Origin: Sipunculus nudus
Taxonomy: Eukaryota; Annelida; Sipuncula; Golfingiida; Sipunculidae
Length of the DNA stretch: 64,000 nucleotides
Direction of reading: 5' to 3'
Assembly: GCA_026874595.1 (NCBI GenBank)
Contig: CM049314.1
Span: forward strand, 67,691,300-67,755,299
Part shown: positions 1-12,116 of the stretch, in pieces
Layout: the number at the start of each line of letters is the position of its first letter
Position numbering within the stretch: the stretch's first letter is position 1
The notes under the pieces: model-generated
The model's input: only the letters and a program-made list of their open reading frames with translations
What the model was told of the DNA's origin: nothing
Databases searched by the model: none
Made by a program: the position numbers and the translations under genes

Positions 1-1198
1 CCAAGTTTGAAATAATACACACTTAATGCGGTCTAATGTGAATTAAAAAAATATTGAACAAGAATGATACGCTGAGGATATACCATTTAAACTGAACTCA
101 ATTTCGATTCTGAACTAATTGAAAGGACAACAGCTCACGCTTCACATTTTTTATAGACCAGGTGTTTCCTAGGCCCGCTAGCTTGGGCCCACACAAATTA
201 TAGTCTTATATACTCCGAAAACTTTTACCGGTCGAGAAACAAAACGTGGAATTTTACGTGCAAGTTTACCTAGAGAATATAAACACATTGCTCCAGTTCA
301 TGAAATAGTGTATATGACCACCCAGAATTTAATGCAATTTCCAAAACCTTATTATATTCATTTTGTGAATTGAAAAAAGGGAGGGGCGAAAAAGCATTAA
401 GTTATGTTGTTATGTGAAGTTCACCTGTAGTGAAAGGATGGTTCCATATGGAGTAAAGCTTTTATCTTAAAGTCTTTTATCATATGTCATTTATCAGATA
501 AAGACATTTCCTGTCATCATTAGCGATGGCGAATCGAAAAATCATTTCTACACTGGTCTGTTGTCTTCAAAGAGATCTGACACCAATCACGTCATACATA
601 CAAACTTGGACCCCTCGGCTTTGTATATCCTGCGCATTATTAGACATGGCAATCAAATCTTGTTGATATCTAGGAAGAAACCGAAACCAGCCTTTGTGAG
701 AGGGAAAATAGATTGACATAAAGCTCTTTAGAAGGATCTAAGCTCCGACCAAGGTTATTGAATAAGGCGAAAGTCTAGGCCGATAGGGCCAAAAAAATGG
801 TTCTAGGGCACTTTTTTTATAAATCAATGCGGGCTTTTTTATTATTTTATTTTATATTTTTGATAAAAATGTCAAATGATAAGGAAAAATCATGATAATA
901 ACATATTGTTTTTGCTAAACAAGTGAAAGCATTACATGACAAAGGAAATTTATCTAAATTGTATGATTGTATCTTATAATTATTTAAACAATGTCGCGGG
1001 AGGTGCCTAGGAACCATTCATTTGATTTATTTTTTGGGGGCCTTAGCGGATTCCTTTATTAAGAGGAAAATGCTCTCCACTTAATCATATGATGGACGTT
1101 AATTATGTTTTAGCTAATCCTATTTCTATCTCTTTAACAATCATATTTTTCAGCAGAGTTAATTAAATATACAAACAAGTGCAAGATGTAATCATGAC

Positions 1199-1428
1199 AT
1201 AGTCGCCAGCGGTTGCCAAGAACCGTGACCTTCACCTTGGACCGATCATGGCCAAAAAAAATAGGCTTGGACAGGTACCGATTTTACACTTTTCCTGTAA
1301 GTTTCAGATCAATTGCTGCTAAATTGCGACCTGTAGCGTGCGGACAAACAGACAAACAAACAAACAAACAAACAAACAAACAGACACGACGATTAGCCTA
1401 TAGTCGCCAGACCAAGGCTGGCGACTAT
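1199..1428. mobile_element. Short inverted-repeat element (MITE-like), copy A only
   Basis: The ends are perfect 11-bp inverted repeats, ATAGTCGCCAG at 1199-1209 and CTGGCGACTAT at 1418-1428. A third copy of the same word, in direct orientation, lies at 1400-1410 and forms a hairpin with the right end. Copy B lacks this stretch (compare 16395-16440). A (CAAA)n-type simple repeat sits at about 1345-1381. A TA on each outer edge would fit a Tc1/mariner-type target duplication, but this is inference. The larger A-specific insertion runs from about 1172 to 1530 and also includes the AT tract that follows. Confidence 0.45.
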
Positions 1429-1473
1429 AATAACTGTAGTTGTTGGAGTGTCTTAGCTTTGTATTAAGAATGA

Positions 1474-1476
<3 letters not shown>

Positions 1477-1524
<48 letters not shown>
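1477..1524. repeat. (AT)n microsatellite
   Basis: Pure alternating AT. It adjoins the short inverted-repeat element and is absent from the aligned place in copy B. Confidence 0.95.
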
Positions 1525-1525
<1 letters not shown>

Positions 1526-1854
1526 TTTTTTTAATAAAGATATATATCCGCGAAAGCTTAAAATAGCCATCATCCATATTGCGTCAATAAACCCTTGGCC
1601 CACCCCTTCATTTTTATTATTTAATTCAAATAAATTTTGACGAACGATCAAATATTGAAAAAAGGATTGAGGGTAAAGCGCAGGCGTGCAATTCGTGTGT
1701 CGTCTTTAGGGCATCTCTTTACAAACTTACCTCTTCAGCCTCTTTCACTAGTACTTAAACAGCTGAGTTCTTCCAAAGAAATTTCTTGCGTTTAATTAAC
1801 ATAATCACAATGACGACCACGATTTCCTTAACAGCTGTAAACGGTTTGGTGCAA

Positions 1855-1869
1855 GGTACTTTTCTTGTT
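1855..1869. repeat. Target-site duplication, LINE 3' side
   Basis: The 15-mer GGTACTTTTCTTGTT occurs here and again at 5009-5023, flanking the LINE exactly. The unoccupied site survives in copy B (near 16745, GGTACTTTGCTTGTT) and copy C (near 25002), so the event and its orientation are clear. Target-primed reverse transcription normally leaves such duplications. Confidence 0.9.
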
Positions 1870-1894
1870 TTTTTTTTTTTTTTTTTTTTTTTTT
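1868..1894 (-). other. LINE poly(A) tail
   Basis: Uninterrupted run of 27 T on the plus strand at the 3' end of the LINE. The length suggests little decay since insertion. Confidence 0.9.
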
Positions 1895-2129
1895 ATTACA
1901 AAGAAAACATACATACATATATACACAATAACAAAAACAGACAAAAACAGACAATATAAAACAAGGTGACATGAACATAAACAAACATGAAGAATATCTT
2001 TCATCACCATGCAAATAATTTTTAACATACTTATAATATAATGAAAAATGCATGATATTAAGTATATTGCATAAAAAATGTGTCAGTAGGTATGTAGCAT
2101 ATGGCAGACATCAATAAAATAAACTAACT

Positions 2130-2146
2130 CTGACCACAATGGTCAG
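2130..2146 (-). other. Stem-loop in the LINE 3' UTR
   Basis: CTGACCA-caa-TGGTCAG is a perfect 7-bp stem with a 3-base loop, about 40 bases beyond the ORF2 stop. Some stringent LINEs recognise a 3' stem-loop in their own RNA. Whether this one does is inference. Confidence 0.4.
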
Positions 2147-2183
2147 TTGGCATGCAAAATTCAAAGTACTATTAATTTTTAAT

Positions 2184-5008
2184 TTAATTTTCTGAACCCA
2201 CAATCATTTTTAGTCTGGTCCAGATGGTTTCATGTTTTAAAAGTTTTCCTTTAGATATTGCCACCTGTTTTTCGACAGAGTAATAATTCTTAATCAGTTT
2301 AACTGCACTGCTAATACACAACGATTCTTCTTTGCATTTTGTAATATATATATAATACTTTACAATCAATATAACTTTATCCAGCAACTGATCTGTACTT
2401 ACATTAAGAAGTATCACTGTATGTGAAAGGGTGATTGGAAGATCCAGATTCCTTAACCACTTACATACATCATGCCATAACTGTTTCACAAAACTACAGT
2501 CATGAAAAATGTGTAACAGTGTCTCCTTCTCTTTTTTACAAAAGGAACAGTACTCGTGCTCTTTAATACCAGCTTTTACCAGAAATGGATTTAATGCAAG
2601 AATTCTATGTAATATCTTAAACTGAAAGTATCGAAGTTTTGTTGATATAGTTATTGAATATATGTTTTTAAAAGCCTGGAGTACTCTATCTTTATCACAA
2701 TCCACAATATCTTGATGCCACAATAAAATACTATTTTCTGGGTGTAGATATCTCCTTTCTATGAGTTTTATATATATAGTTTTTACAGGTTTTGTCATTT
2801 GTAGAATGTTATTAATTTTAAATACTGAGGTATAATCGTCTTGGTTGTTTCTTATTTCTTGTTTCCATTTTGCTGGTATTGAGTGAATAATACTATTATA
2901 TGTCATTATTTTTATATCAATGCCATAAGTCTGTCTCATTTCCCCAGGAGTGTAGAATACATAAGAATTGTTTACTTTCTTTGTTAAATTGTGGATATAT
3001 CTAATACCTGCATTATACCAGATTTTATTAAATACCATTTGCCCACATATTTTAAGGTGGGAGTTAATCCACAAGGATTGATTTAAATAATCATTTGTGG
3101 TGTCTGTGGTATGATAATTAAATTTACACCAGTCATGTAAAATTTCTTTCCAGAAAAAAGAATTCTTTTTAAAGAAATAGAGTTGATCCAGATCTTCAGC
3201 ATTTACATTGCATTTAAATATATATTCAGTCAAATTATTAAAACTATAGTCAACAAGCTGTCTCCATCCTTGTTTCAAATCCGAGCTCAACAATCTATTA
3301 ACCCAGGCAATTTTAGTTGCCTGTAATTTTGACCATATGTCAACCATGTCTAAACCACCATTATTTTTAGATGCTATCAAAGTTAATCTTTTTACTTTGT
3401 CTATTTTGTTATTCCATATGAAATTAAAAAGCTTACTTTCAACCTCTTTTAAAAAAGACACTGGAGGCTTAGGCAGAACAGACAACTGGTACTGCAGTTG
3501 TGATATCAAGTCAGATTTAATGACTGTGATCTTACCAACTGGTGTTAACTCTCTTTTGGACCAAATATTAATTAATTGCTTAATTTTATCTAATAATGGC
3601 AAAAAATTCATTTCATAAAGATTTTGCAGTGTACTATTTATCTTAATGCCTAAAATTGTAATTGGTTCCTTTGTCCACTTCAGACCAAGTTTTATTATCT
3701 CTTCTTTATTGTATTCATGATTACCTATGGGCATAATTGCTGTTTTTTCTATGTTAATTTTTAAACCACTTACATTTTTAAATCTTTTAAATTGTTCTAT
3801 AGTCTCTTTAACCACTGGCTGTCCACCTCTTATAAATAATGTAGTATCGTCCGCATATTGAGAGATAACATGTTTCACATTTCCAATCTCTATGCCTTTA
3901 ATATTATTATTGTCTCTAATTCTTGCAGCAAGCAGTTCTGCCGAAATAATAAACATATATGGTGAAAGGGGGCAGCCTTGTCTAACTCCTCTGCTTACTG
4001 GGAAAAACCTGGAAGACCATCCATTATTTATGACACATGATGATGTACCTTTATAAAATACTTTAATCCACTTACAGAAAGTATCACCAAAGTTGTAGTG
4101 TTTTAATGATTTCTGAATAAATGACCATTCTAATAAATCGAAAGCCTTTTCAAAATCTATTGTTATTAAATTGGCTTTTATTTTATTTTTAGTACAATAA
4201 TTCATCAAATTATAAATTCTACTGAAGCTCTCACCAATATATCTGTGTTTAAGAAATCCAGTCTGATCTGTATGGATTAAATTTTGGAGGACTCTCTGTA
4301 ATCTACGAGCCATACATTTAGTCAATAATTTATAATCTGTATTTAATAAAGATATTGGTCTCCAATTCTTAAGTAGTGTTGTGTCTTTTGATTTTTTGGG
4401 GATCAATGTAATGATTCCTTGTCTTTGTGTAATATTTAAACTGCCATTAGCAAAAGAAAACTTATAGGCAGCAATCAGGTCTGTTTTAATTTCATCCCAA
4501 AAATGTTTATAAAATTCCGCTGTTAGACCATCAGATCCTGGGGTTTTGCCATTTTTAAAAGATTTTAAACATTCAAGTAGTTCTTCATCTGACAATTCAC
4601 TATCACACAATATTTTATCTTCATCTGACAAGGTAATTTCTGTCTGAGTTAAGAACTCAGCATATTGGTCTTCAGTTGGTGTCAACTCAGCTGAAGAATA
4701 TAACGTTTTGTAGTAATTTTCTGCCTCTATTAGTACATCTTAAGATTTAGTTACATGTCTATTATTAACGTTTAGCTCTGTTATAGTTTTATTATTATAT
4801 AGTCTTTTCTCCAAATTTAAAAAATATTTAGATGGTTTTTCACCATCTGAAAACCATCTGGACTTACATCTGAACATTGCTGCCTCTGTTTTTTCTTCAA
4901 TTATTTTTTCAATTTCTGATTTTTTATCTTTTATATCTTCCATAATTCTATCATCAGGAGTGTTGGTATATTGTTCTTCTAAAAGTTTCAAACTATCTTC
5001 TAATTGTT
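2184..5008 (-). pseudogene. LINE ORF2 fragment: reverse transcriptase, one in-frame stop
   Basis: Reverse transcriptase that would copy the element's RNA at the nicked target. The frame is open from the truncation point at 5008 to the stop at 2184, except for one TAA at 4742-4740; the 18 codons between it and 4685 join the two parts in the same frame. Counting from the codon at 4685, visible motifs are the motif A aspartate in TIDFEKAFD (about residue 177), SRGVRQGCPLSP (about 231-242) and the catalytic QYADD (Y277-D280). A C-X2-C-X8-H-X4-C cysteine-histidine cluster follows near residue 690-710, beginning CSFCKKEKE. LNTDYKLLTKCMARRL and QTGF are typical of the L1/Tx1 group. The endonuclease domain is missing through 5' truncation. 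The codon at 4685 is TTG, so there is no real start there. Confidence 0.93.
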
Positions 5009-5023
5009 GGTACTTTTCTTGTT
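5009..5023. repeat. Target-site duplication, LINE 5' side
   Basis: Identical to 1855-1869. It marks the truncation point of the LINE. Host-unit sequence resumes directly after it (ATCTGAATAAATTATATTTA), matching 16770 in copy B. Confidence 0.9.
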
Positions 5024-5377
5024 CACGTAAATCTGAATAAATTATATTTATTTATTTAGAACTTGGGTCTTAGTCAGAGGGATAAGGTTTCAAATGTTTG
5101 GCCAGGTCGATAAATGTGTTTCTTTCTATATGTTTAATGTCGTCAGTAGAAAAATTGAACAAATCTTCGCTTTTAATATATCAAACAACCGAAGTTGGTC
5201 GAAATTGATATAGAACCTAAGGACAAAAACGCACAGACAAACCCTTGAGATCACATAACCTCCAGTGACCTTTTTTTTGGTTCACCTGATCAAAAAGTAA
5301 AGTTGGGGTTTACAACATGCCAATATCGTTTAGCTGTATATTTAGTATAAAATAACACAATAAAATCATAGTCTGTT

Positions 5378-5426
5378 ATGCATTTTCCAGGAAACATTAC
5401 GATTGAATGGAGAGAGAGAGAGAGAA
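5378..5426 (+). repeat. Dispersed block TTATGCATTTTCC...GAGAGA, copy 1
   Basis: A block of about 40 bases (TTATGCATTTTCCAGGAAAC onwards) followed by a GA-rich tract. It recurs at about 17158, 21905 and 25432. Three occurrences sit at the same place in units A, B and C. The one at 21905 is extra. Confidence 0.7.
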
Positions 5427-5501
5427 AATAGAGGGCGTGTGTGTATGAGAGTGAGAGATATAAAGAGACAGAATGAGAAAAAGCGAAAAAATGACACTTG
5501 G

Positions 5502-5823
5502 TTAAATGCCTACTGATGTAGTCACTGCAGACATACCCGTAATGTAAACGTCATTACATGAATTATCATTAGTGTTCTGAAGGATACAAAAAGGTATCGA
5601 TCCCACATCTACGACAACCATGTCTAGTGAGTTGAACCGGCGACTCCTATCTCCATTCCGGCTAAAGATAAAACAAACAAAAGCTGTCAACCATGTTACA
5701 TTAACAATATTGTGCCTGATACATGATTTTAAGGGAAAACTGTCCAACAATCCTCTCGTGCGTCACAGACGTGGTAATAAAGCAGTCCTCGCGTCATATT
5801 TGAAACTACCCCCTTCCATGTAG
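5502..5823. other. Conserved block of the large unit with open frames on both strands
   Basis: The plus-strand frame 5620-5823 (MSSELNRRLLSPFRLK...) has counterparts in copy B (17429-17632) and copy C (25650-25862) with many replacements, and the copy C frame stops early. On the minus strand a pyrimidine-rich run ending CTTTAG lies before CCGGAATGG in A and B; copy C is altered there (CTGTAG). That resembles a splice acceptor, followed by a frame open through 5590 in copy A but shifted by one base in B and C. No family is recognised. I treat it as a conserved non-coding or decayed segment, not as a gene. Confidence 0.3.
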
Positions 5824-7360
5824 GAGCCCGTAGTAAAAGTTACCCAAGACATGGTGAGGTTACGATCACTTCTGTTGAATTCATATCTGTATTTGACCTC
5901 GAATAATATTAGAACTCCCTATATCAGTAACTGAGTATTATCAGTTGGACATGTAATATCCTTTTGGCTTATTATGCAGGTATAAGTATTTGTATTTGTA
6001 TTGTTAAAGATTTCGGGCTGGCTTATCTGTATTTAAATTACAATATTACATGGTCATTTCATATAAGGCAAAAGGCAAGAAAAGGCAAAAGTGTTGTGAA
6101 GTAAAGAAGTAATTACAGTGACATTACGTAAAATACCGGATTTTCTGGAAATTGTAGGAAACCAAGGTTTCTAAGTAACAAAGTTTCTTAGATGCCGAAA
6201 ACATACGGTAGATAGAAAATTGTTATAAGCATTTCTTCCCATATGAGAGGATAACTTACGGAATCGTCATAGAGGCAGATGAATAGAAACAATCAATTTT
6301 GACTGAACGGGGGTACGAGAAGTAAAAGGTTATGTGGGAGTTACATAATTGGGCACCACATTTTCCCTCCGTCAGAAGTCACCAAGCCTAAAGCATATAA
6401 ACATAAAATCGACTAAGACGTAAACGGCCATTATTATACTCAAGAAAATGAAGACTGCTACTGTTGTTTCGAACTAGGTTTACATGATACTATCCGAGTA
6501 TTATCCGTTGGGGATAATCTTACCATTATTCTTGCTTAAATAAAGTGGATGGTGCGGAAGTTTATTAGAGAGTTTTTTCTCTATACTCACTTGTTTATCC
6601 AAATTCAACCTAACAGCAATTAAAGCATATCATATTTTAAAAATCATAATTACTTTTCAATCTGATACGGCTTACATTGATGAAGTTGTCAGGAGTGAGA
6701 ATATATTAAGATTGATATTTGAAAAAAATGATCTAGAATTATGAGAACACATGAAACCACAAGTTAATAGTAAACAGCATATCTCTAAAGGAGAATGCTG
6801 GTCTTTCGAAAGGGTGAAATATGTTTACACCATAATTATTCGTAGATTGATTCCCGTCCAATAGAATAATGAATTTTCTTCTATTGAACATTTGATAAAT
6901 AATATTCATTCATGATATTTTTTTTTTTTTTTTTTTTTGAGGGGGTGTGCTGTTTGATTTCCTATTCAGTAGACATCTTTCCTATGTACAATTAAGTATA
7001 ATGTTTCAGTCAAGTCTGTTATGTAAATAATATTGCCATATTTAAAAGAAGTTATACAGAAGCGAAGGTTTCTTAGAGCTGTACTTTAATTTTCTCTGTA
7101 AAAAGTAATTAAAACTCATATAATTAATATAAATTAAAGTTGAAACTTGATTTACTTGGTGTGGACGACTTCACAAAACATAATATCACTGACCTTATCT
7201 CTATATTATTTTTATAGCAATTTAAATGTATGTTTGCAGATATTTTACGCGTGTAGATGGGCTCTTCTTAGAGTTAGTAATAACAGTCGAGTCTTTCTTA
7301 TGACATTAAAATAAGAGACAATATGAGGACAATGAAAGCTTTATAGATTATATAATTCTT
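5824..7360. other. Large-unit sequence without a supported gene
   Basis: Aligned with copy C (26000-28260) and, up to about 6590, with copy B (17640-18835). It contains a poly(T) run at 6918-6937. No open frame of note and no recognised motif. Confidence 0.6.
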
Positions 7361-8389
7361 TATCATTAACAGTAAACACATAGATATTCGCGATGACATA
7401 AAATAATATCTTGCAATTTATTAATATAACCTGCTTGCGTCATGGCAATTTCCTCATTTACATACTTAGTCATTAGGACTCTTTCAGTTGGTAGCAGGAT
7501 AATAAACATTAGTATGATCATTCCCTCTGTATGAAAGCAGATCATGTGACATTTCTTTGTGAAAACCAAGTTGCATAAACCAATATTTCGATCCGTTCTT
7601 TTACCGAATTATTGATCATTTCCGGTCCAAATTATTATCGTCAATAACATGTTCAGCTTGGCATAACTAGTAAACCTATCAGCTAGGAATTTCTCATTTG
7701 AAACCACGATTTACATCCCAGCGTCTATATAATTATTTAACTGAAAAAGCTTAATGCAATAAAATCTTGTGACATGGAAGCATACATGGTTATTAAGGTT
7801 GTGACTAATTAAACGCGTAAGTTGATTAATGCTCCAAGCAGCAATGATCTTAAATGACTTTACCATTAAAAAATTGCCTTTTGTTCCAACATGTGTTTTA
7901 AAGTTAAATTAGATTCCATCTGATTCCGTTAAATGACGGCTCATGAACCATATAATCCATATTTATATAATATAAGTTATAACAAGAAAAAAGAGGAAAA
8001 AAAAACAAAAACAATAGTTTGTGTTATCTTCTGATAAAATTCAAAACTACCGACCTCTATATTTTCTATTTTCTCGGACGGTAGCTTATCATCTTATATT
8101 TTGTTTTTCATACTGGTTGTACTTAGTATAGACAGGTTTGTTTGGCTGGCATCATAAACCAGGGTAGGCTGATCAATGACTGATTCGGCCAAAGGCGTCA
8201 CCACAAGGGTGTGTCTATCCGCTTATGACTGACTGGTCACTTGGCATGGGTTGAATGCAAATGAACTAGACTTCTTGTTATTGCCAGGGGAGAGTCACGG
8301 ATCCCCCCCCCCTATCACTGAATCTACCACTGATATTTTTGCTAACTTATAACAAATTATAAACAACTATATTCTGTTTAACATATCAC

Positions 8390-8660
8390 CTATCCCATAT
8401 GGTTCCGCAAGAGTGATTTCGAAACGGTACCCCCAGGAATGTTGGGAATCGGATATTATAGGCGATGTTTTATTTATTTTACTCTAACCCTTATACTTTT
8501 GAAGAAAATTGACATTTAAAATCCGAAAACGTCGCACTTTTTTACCCTTTTGACTTTGAAAAAGGAGTAAAGGTTACTGACGCTTGTTCAAATTCGTCAA
8601 ACCATGGTAGGGTACATCATTTGTAAATATAAAAGAAATTGGATGAAAAATTAACAGATA
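8390..8660. repeat. Interspersed 'GGTACCCC...AAAGGTTACTGA' repeat
   Basis: About 270 bases beginning ATGGTTCCGCAAGAGTGA and ending GTAAATATAAAAGAAATTGG. Two related copies lie in unit C, one at the aligned place and one extra at about 33610-33860. The wording resembles repeats I associate with bivalve genomes, though I could not check a library. Confidence 0.5.
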
Positions 8661-10197
8661 AAAATAAAAGTAAGAACACGAAATTCTGCATTAAAACTAT
8701 CTAAGTAACAGAAATCTGGGAAATGTTAATAAACTGCTCTGAGAATCCACCAGCTGGAGTGGAATAGATAGGAGTGTTGCCCCTATTGGTCTTGCATTAA
8801 GGCCATACCGGCATGGTGAAGGCACAACTCGGCATGGTGACTCTTGGCTAATGTTAATACAATCATTTGCAATTCTCGAATAGCATTTTGGCCCAGAAAC
8901 ATGCCGGTAATTCTGAAGCCAGTTAACACTGAAAAAACGTTATCAAAATATATGACCAAGACATTAATCGTAACTGTGGGTTTTGTTAATCTCTTGGAGT
9001 GGTCGTAAAGTTTTGTTCCCCTGTATATAGGAACCATAGGCTTAAAAAGATCAAGGTTGTCTGTAAATTGATTGTAATAACTGTTTAAAGCATGCATAAA
9101 ACAGAACAATTATCGTAATATCGTACCTACTGTGCTATTGTCGGTTGAATGGATATGCATATGAATATTGAAGAGTCAGTAGTTCTACTTTAAAAAAAGG
9201 TTTTGTATGCGTTCATGGGTTTTGATAAAGAGGCCTTAGCTTTTCAGGTTTTGAGTAAAGTTTCTGATCAGCCTTTTGGGGGAACTTAAACATTGTACAT
9301 AATGTCTTCATTCTCGGAAAAAAGGGGGAATCTCATTTCTATGGTTTATATAGATCTAACCGCCCACAGCGAAGCAAAGGTTTTCTAAGTCAATTGCGTC
9401 GCCGGCCCACCAAAGTGGCAATTGGGATTAAAGGCCAAAACGATCTGTTACTCTTAGAAATGAAATTGAATAAAAAATCCCGATTGTTGTAACATAAGGG
9501 TATTCAAATGATGTCGTATGTCGAAAGGTCAGTAATTTAAATACCCATATGGAAAGCATGAAGCACCTGTTAAATTAATAACTGATTTATTTGTCCAGAG
9601 AGAAATGAAGCATGAATAGTCCGGTAGACACCTTGCATTTGGCGACGGTTCCTATATAATGCACCAGAGATGCGTACTATTGTGTACATATTTTCACTGA
9701 ATATAATCAATGGAAATAGGGTTAAATCGCATAATTTTTTTATGGAGTGTTAAAACCATAGTTGACGTCAGGGACATTCTATGGACTACCCATTACGCAT
9801 GTCACTACAAAAGCACTTGAGGATTCCATTCTTATTGGTTAAAAAGATCCAGCCGCCAAACAGCACAATAATATCGTGTTTCCAATTAGCCATCACATGG
9901 TTACTAGTTATCTGTGCGATTCCCTTGACGTTTTATTATTATTATTCATAGTCATTTCCCTAGATGTCCACGCACAGGGGCTTCTGCTCTGCAAAAGAAC
10001 TGCATTTGCGGATAAAATATATGATTTATGAACACTGTTCCTGAGGCAAAACGGACATTTTGGATATTTGCTTTGAAAGACACGTAAAGAACTATTTTGC
10101 TGGTAAGCTTACCGTTCAATTCATCTGCTTAAGATGAAGGCTCAGCCTTTTGATATAAAAACTACAATGATACATTATTTATACATTATGAGCTTGC

Positions 10198-10350
10198 ATT
10201 TGAGATATTTTGGATGGCTGAAGAAATGTGAATAAAACCAGAGCAGAAACCCGAACGACTTTGTTCTCTGATAGTGAAAGCACCGGTGCAAAATGTAGTT
10301 AATACTATATGACATGGTAAGATAAAAAGGATATTAATCAATGCTCATGT
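10198..10350 (-). other. Conserved segment with a signal-peptide-like frame (A version)
   Basis: One minus-strand frame reads LINILFILPCHIVLTTFCTG followed by AFTIREQSRSGFCSGFI. Copy C at 35265-35465 gives nearly the same peptide (LINVLFILPCYIILTTFCSS, then AFTIREQSRSGFCSGFI). In copy A a TGA lies just upstream and there is no Met, so it cannot start there as it stands. It may be a decayed first exon or simply a well-preserved non-coding stretch. Confidence 0.25.
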
Positions 10351-10589
10351 CCCATAACATCCATTAAACGGCACAGATGTACCCATGTAAGAAATAGGTA
10401 AAGTATTATTCCCGCGACTTCAAAAGACATCAGGAACTATATATTGTCACAATAATTTCCAGTTTCAAAAAAATTTATCTTCTACCTTCATACGTGTTAA
10501 TAATGTTGAAAGAATAAAAATGTGAAACAATTTTTGACATGGGTGTTTGAAATTTAAAAGTACAAGTATAGATCCAAAATTTAGTATAT

Positions 10590-12100
10590 TTATTAAATGA
10601 AGCACAATGATATTTACAGTCAACATTGCACACGCAGATTTAATTTAATGTTGAATGATGTACGTCTTAAGCTAAGGCTCCTTAGGCAAAGATTATGGCT
10701 ATGGCATGCGGAATACGGATACAAATCGGTATTGACTAAATTAATAAAGGGAGGTTCCTTATGCGCGAACGCGGCAAGCGGTGTGTTTTCGTCAAAACGA
10801 GTCGGTACATTTTTTTGCCGACTCCACATGGAATCTCAGAGCCACACATGGAACATAAGCATGTTCCTCCGCTTGTATATATGAACTCTCTCAACACGCA
10901 ATCCCCATTCCAGGTTCAAAACAAAAGGCATCTTAGATTAAGAGTCAGAGAGGGGAAAAGATAATGCCTTCTTATGAACCCTGCCATTGCATTAGAAGCA
11001 ATGTGCTATATCCTGAAGAGGCATGAATTTGACATTGATATGGACTGATGTTTCCGACAAAGTTGTTACACGCCTTGAAGGCACATTGACACTTTTACAA
11101 TGGAAAGCAAGAGTAACCATTCCATTATGCATTAGAGAAATTGCCTATAATTAGTCAGACCGGAGACCTTACTGCGAACACTGACAACAATAGCCCCAGC
11201 GAGCCAGATTACACTTTACTAAGTAAATGTCAAATGTCTCTACCGAATGGGAAGTTCCATTACATAGGACCATTCACTTATGTAAGGGGTACTTTTTATG
11301 GAGAAATCAAACAGAAATGTATGACGAAAAAGGGTAAAAATTAGTTTCCGGACTGATCTGATTGCATTTCAAAATTCTTATGTCTAACGTGTAAACAGAA
11401 ATAGGGAGGGAGCTTTTAACTTAAGACATGAATAAACTAGAGTCATCCATTGCATGAGTATTAGCTTTATATATTTTGTACTGTAATGACAATGAGGAAA
11501 ATTAACACACTATAGCATTTGTTTGTGTTCCGATGTATCCTGCGTGGAAAGACAGGGATCTTTTTTTTATTTATTTACTGTGTATTCTATATAACAGCAG
11601 AGGTAAATATATAAATAATTGTGTTATGCTATTTTTATAACTTCGAATGCTAAGTAGCTACCATGTTGTATCGAGAAAGATTGTCCTTGGAAATATAAGT
11701 AATAATTGTGTAATGTTTTATTATTAATTCAAATTTTACGTAGGTACCATACTGTATCGAAAAAGATTTTCCTTTGAAATATTTTTTTAATGTAAGGTAG
11801 TCAAATGTGTCCAAGTGTATTTATTTTAATACATGCATATATTCCTTGCTTTATATTTATGTTCTTTACAGGGACTGGATAATTAACACATCAAACGGAT
11901 GTAATGACAAATGTGCACTTAAAGGTTGAGTGCAAAACAAAATCGAGGAGTATCCATAGCTCTGATCACGTAACGCGTTTATTGGATCAGTCAAGCAAGT
12001 CTCTGTGTTTTCGATTTCCGCTAAACCTTAATAATAAACTCTGCATATTGACCTCTTTGCTCCAGGTTTTGAGCACAAAACTGTTTTCAATTTCATACGG
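10590..12100. other. Large-unit sequence without a supported gene
   Basis: Matches copy C at 35650-36630 and, in part, copy B at 18840-19310. Short frames at 10597-10884 and 11141-11344 are not conserved as proteins between copies. Nothing recognised. Confidence 0.5.
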
Positions 12101-12116
12101 AATATCGATGTAATTT

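Larger units (their letters stand above)
1870..5008 (-). mobile_element. 5'-truncated L1/Tx1-type LINE retrotransposon
   Basis: Non-LTR retrotransposon on the minus strand. From its 5' end (5008) it contains the rear of ORF2 (to 2184), about 290 bases of 3' UTR, and a poly(A) tail seen as T at 1868-1894 on the plus strand, where the first two T overlap the duplication. Perfect 15-bp target-site duplications flank it, and empty sites are present in copies B and C. The apurinic endonuclease domain expected at the front of ORF2, and any ORF1, are absent, so this is a dead 5'-truncated insertion. The intact frame and long A-run indicate a recent event, later than the triplication of the host unit. 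Confidence 0.93.
7360..10590. other. Large-unit sequence present in A and C, deleted from B
   Basis: Copy C matches at 28290-28789 and 32554-35640. The 108-codon minus-strand frame at 8783-9109 (copy A) is interrupted by stops in copy C near 33930-34190, so a conserved protein is not supported. A block at 8390-8660 (GGTACCCCCAGG ... TTTGAAAAAGGAGTAAAGGTTACTGA) is a repeat that appears twice in copy C (33040-33260 and 33610-33860). Confidence 0.5.

Noticed and set aside
8783-9109. 108-codon minus-strand frame with a segment (KPTVTINVLVIYFDNVFSVL then FRITGMFLGQ) loosely like the N-terminal domain of Cys-loop ion channels
   Set aside because: Copy C (about 33930-34190) has several stops and a gap across it, there are no downstream motifs (no Cys-loop or membrane segments), and the FRITG part resembles a repeat near 60957.
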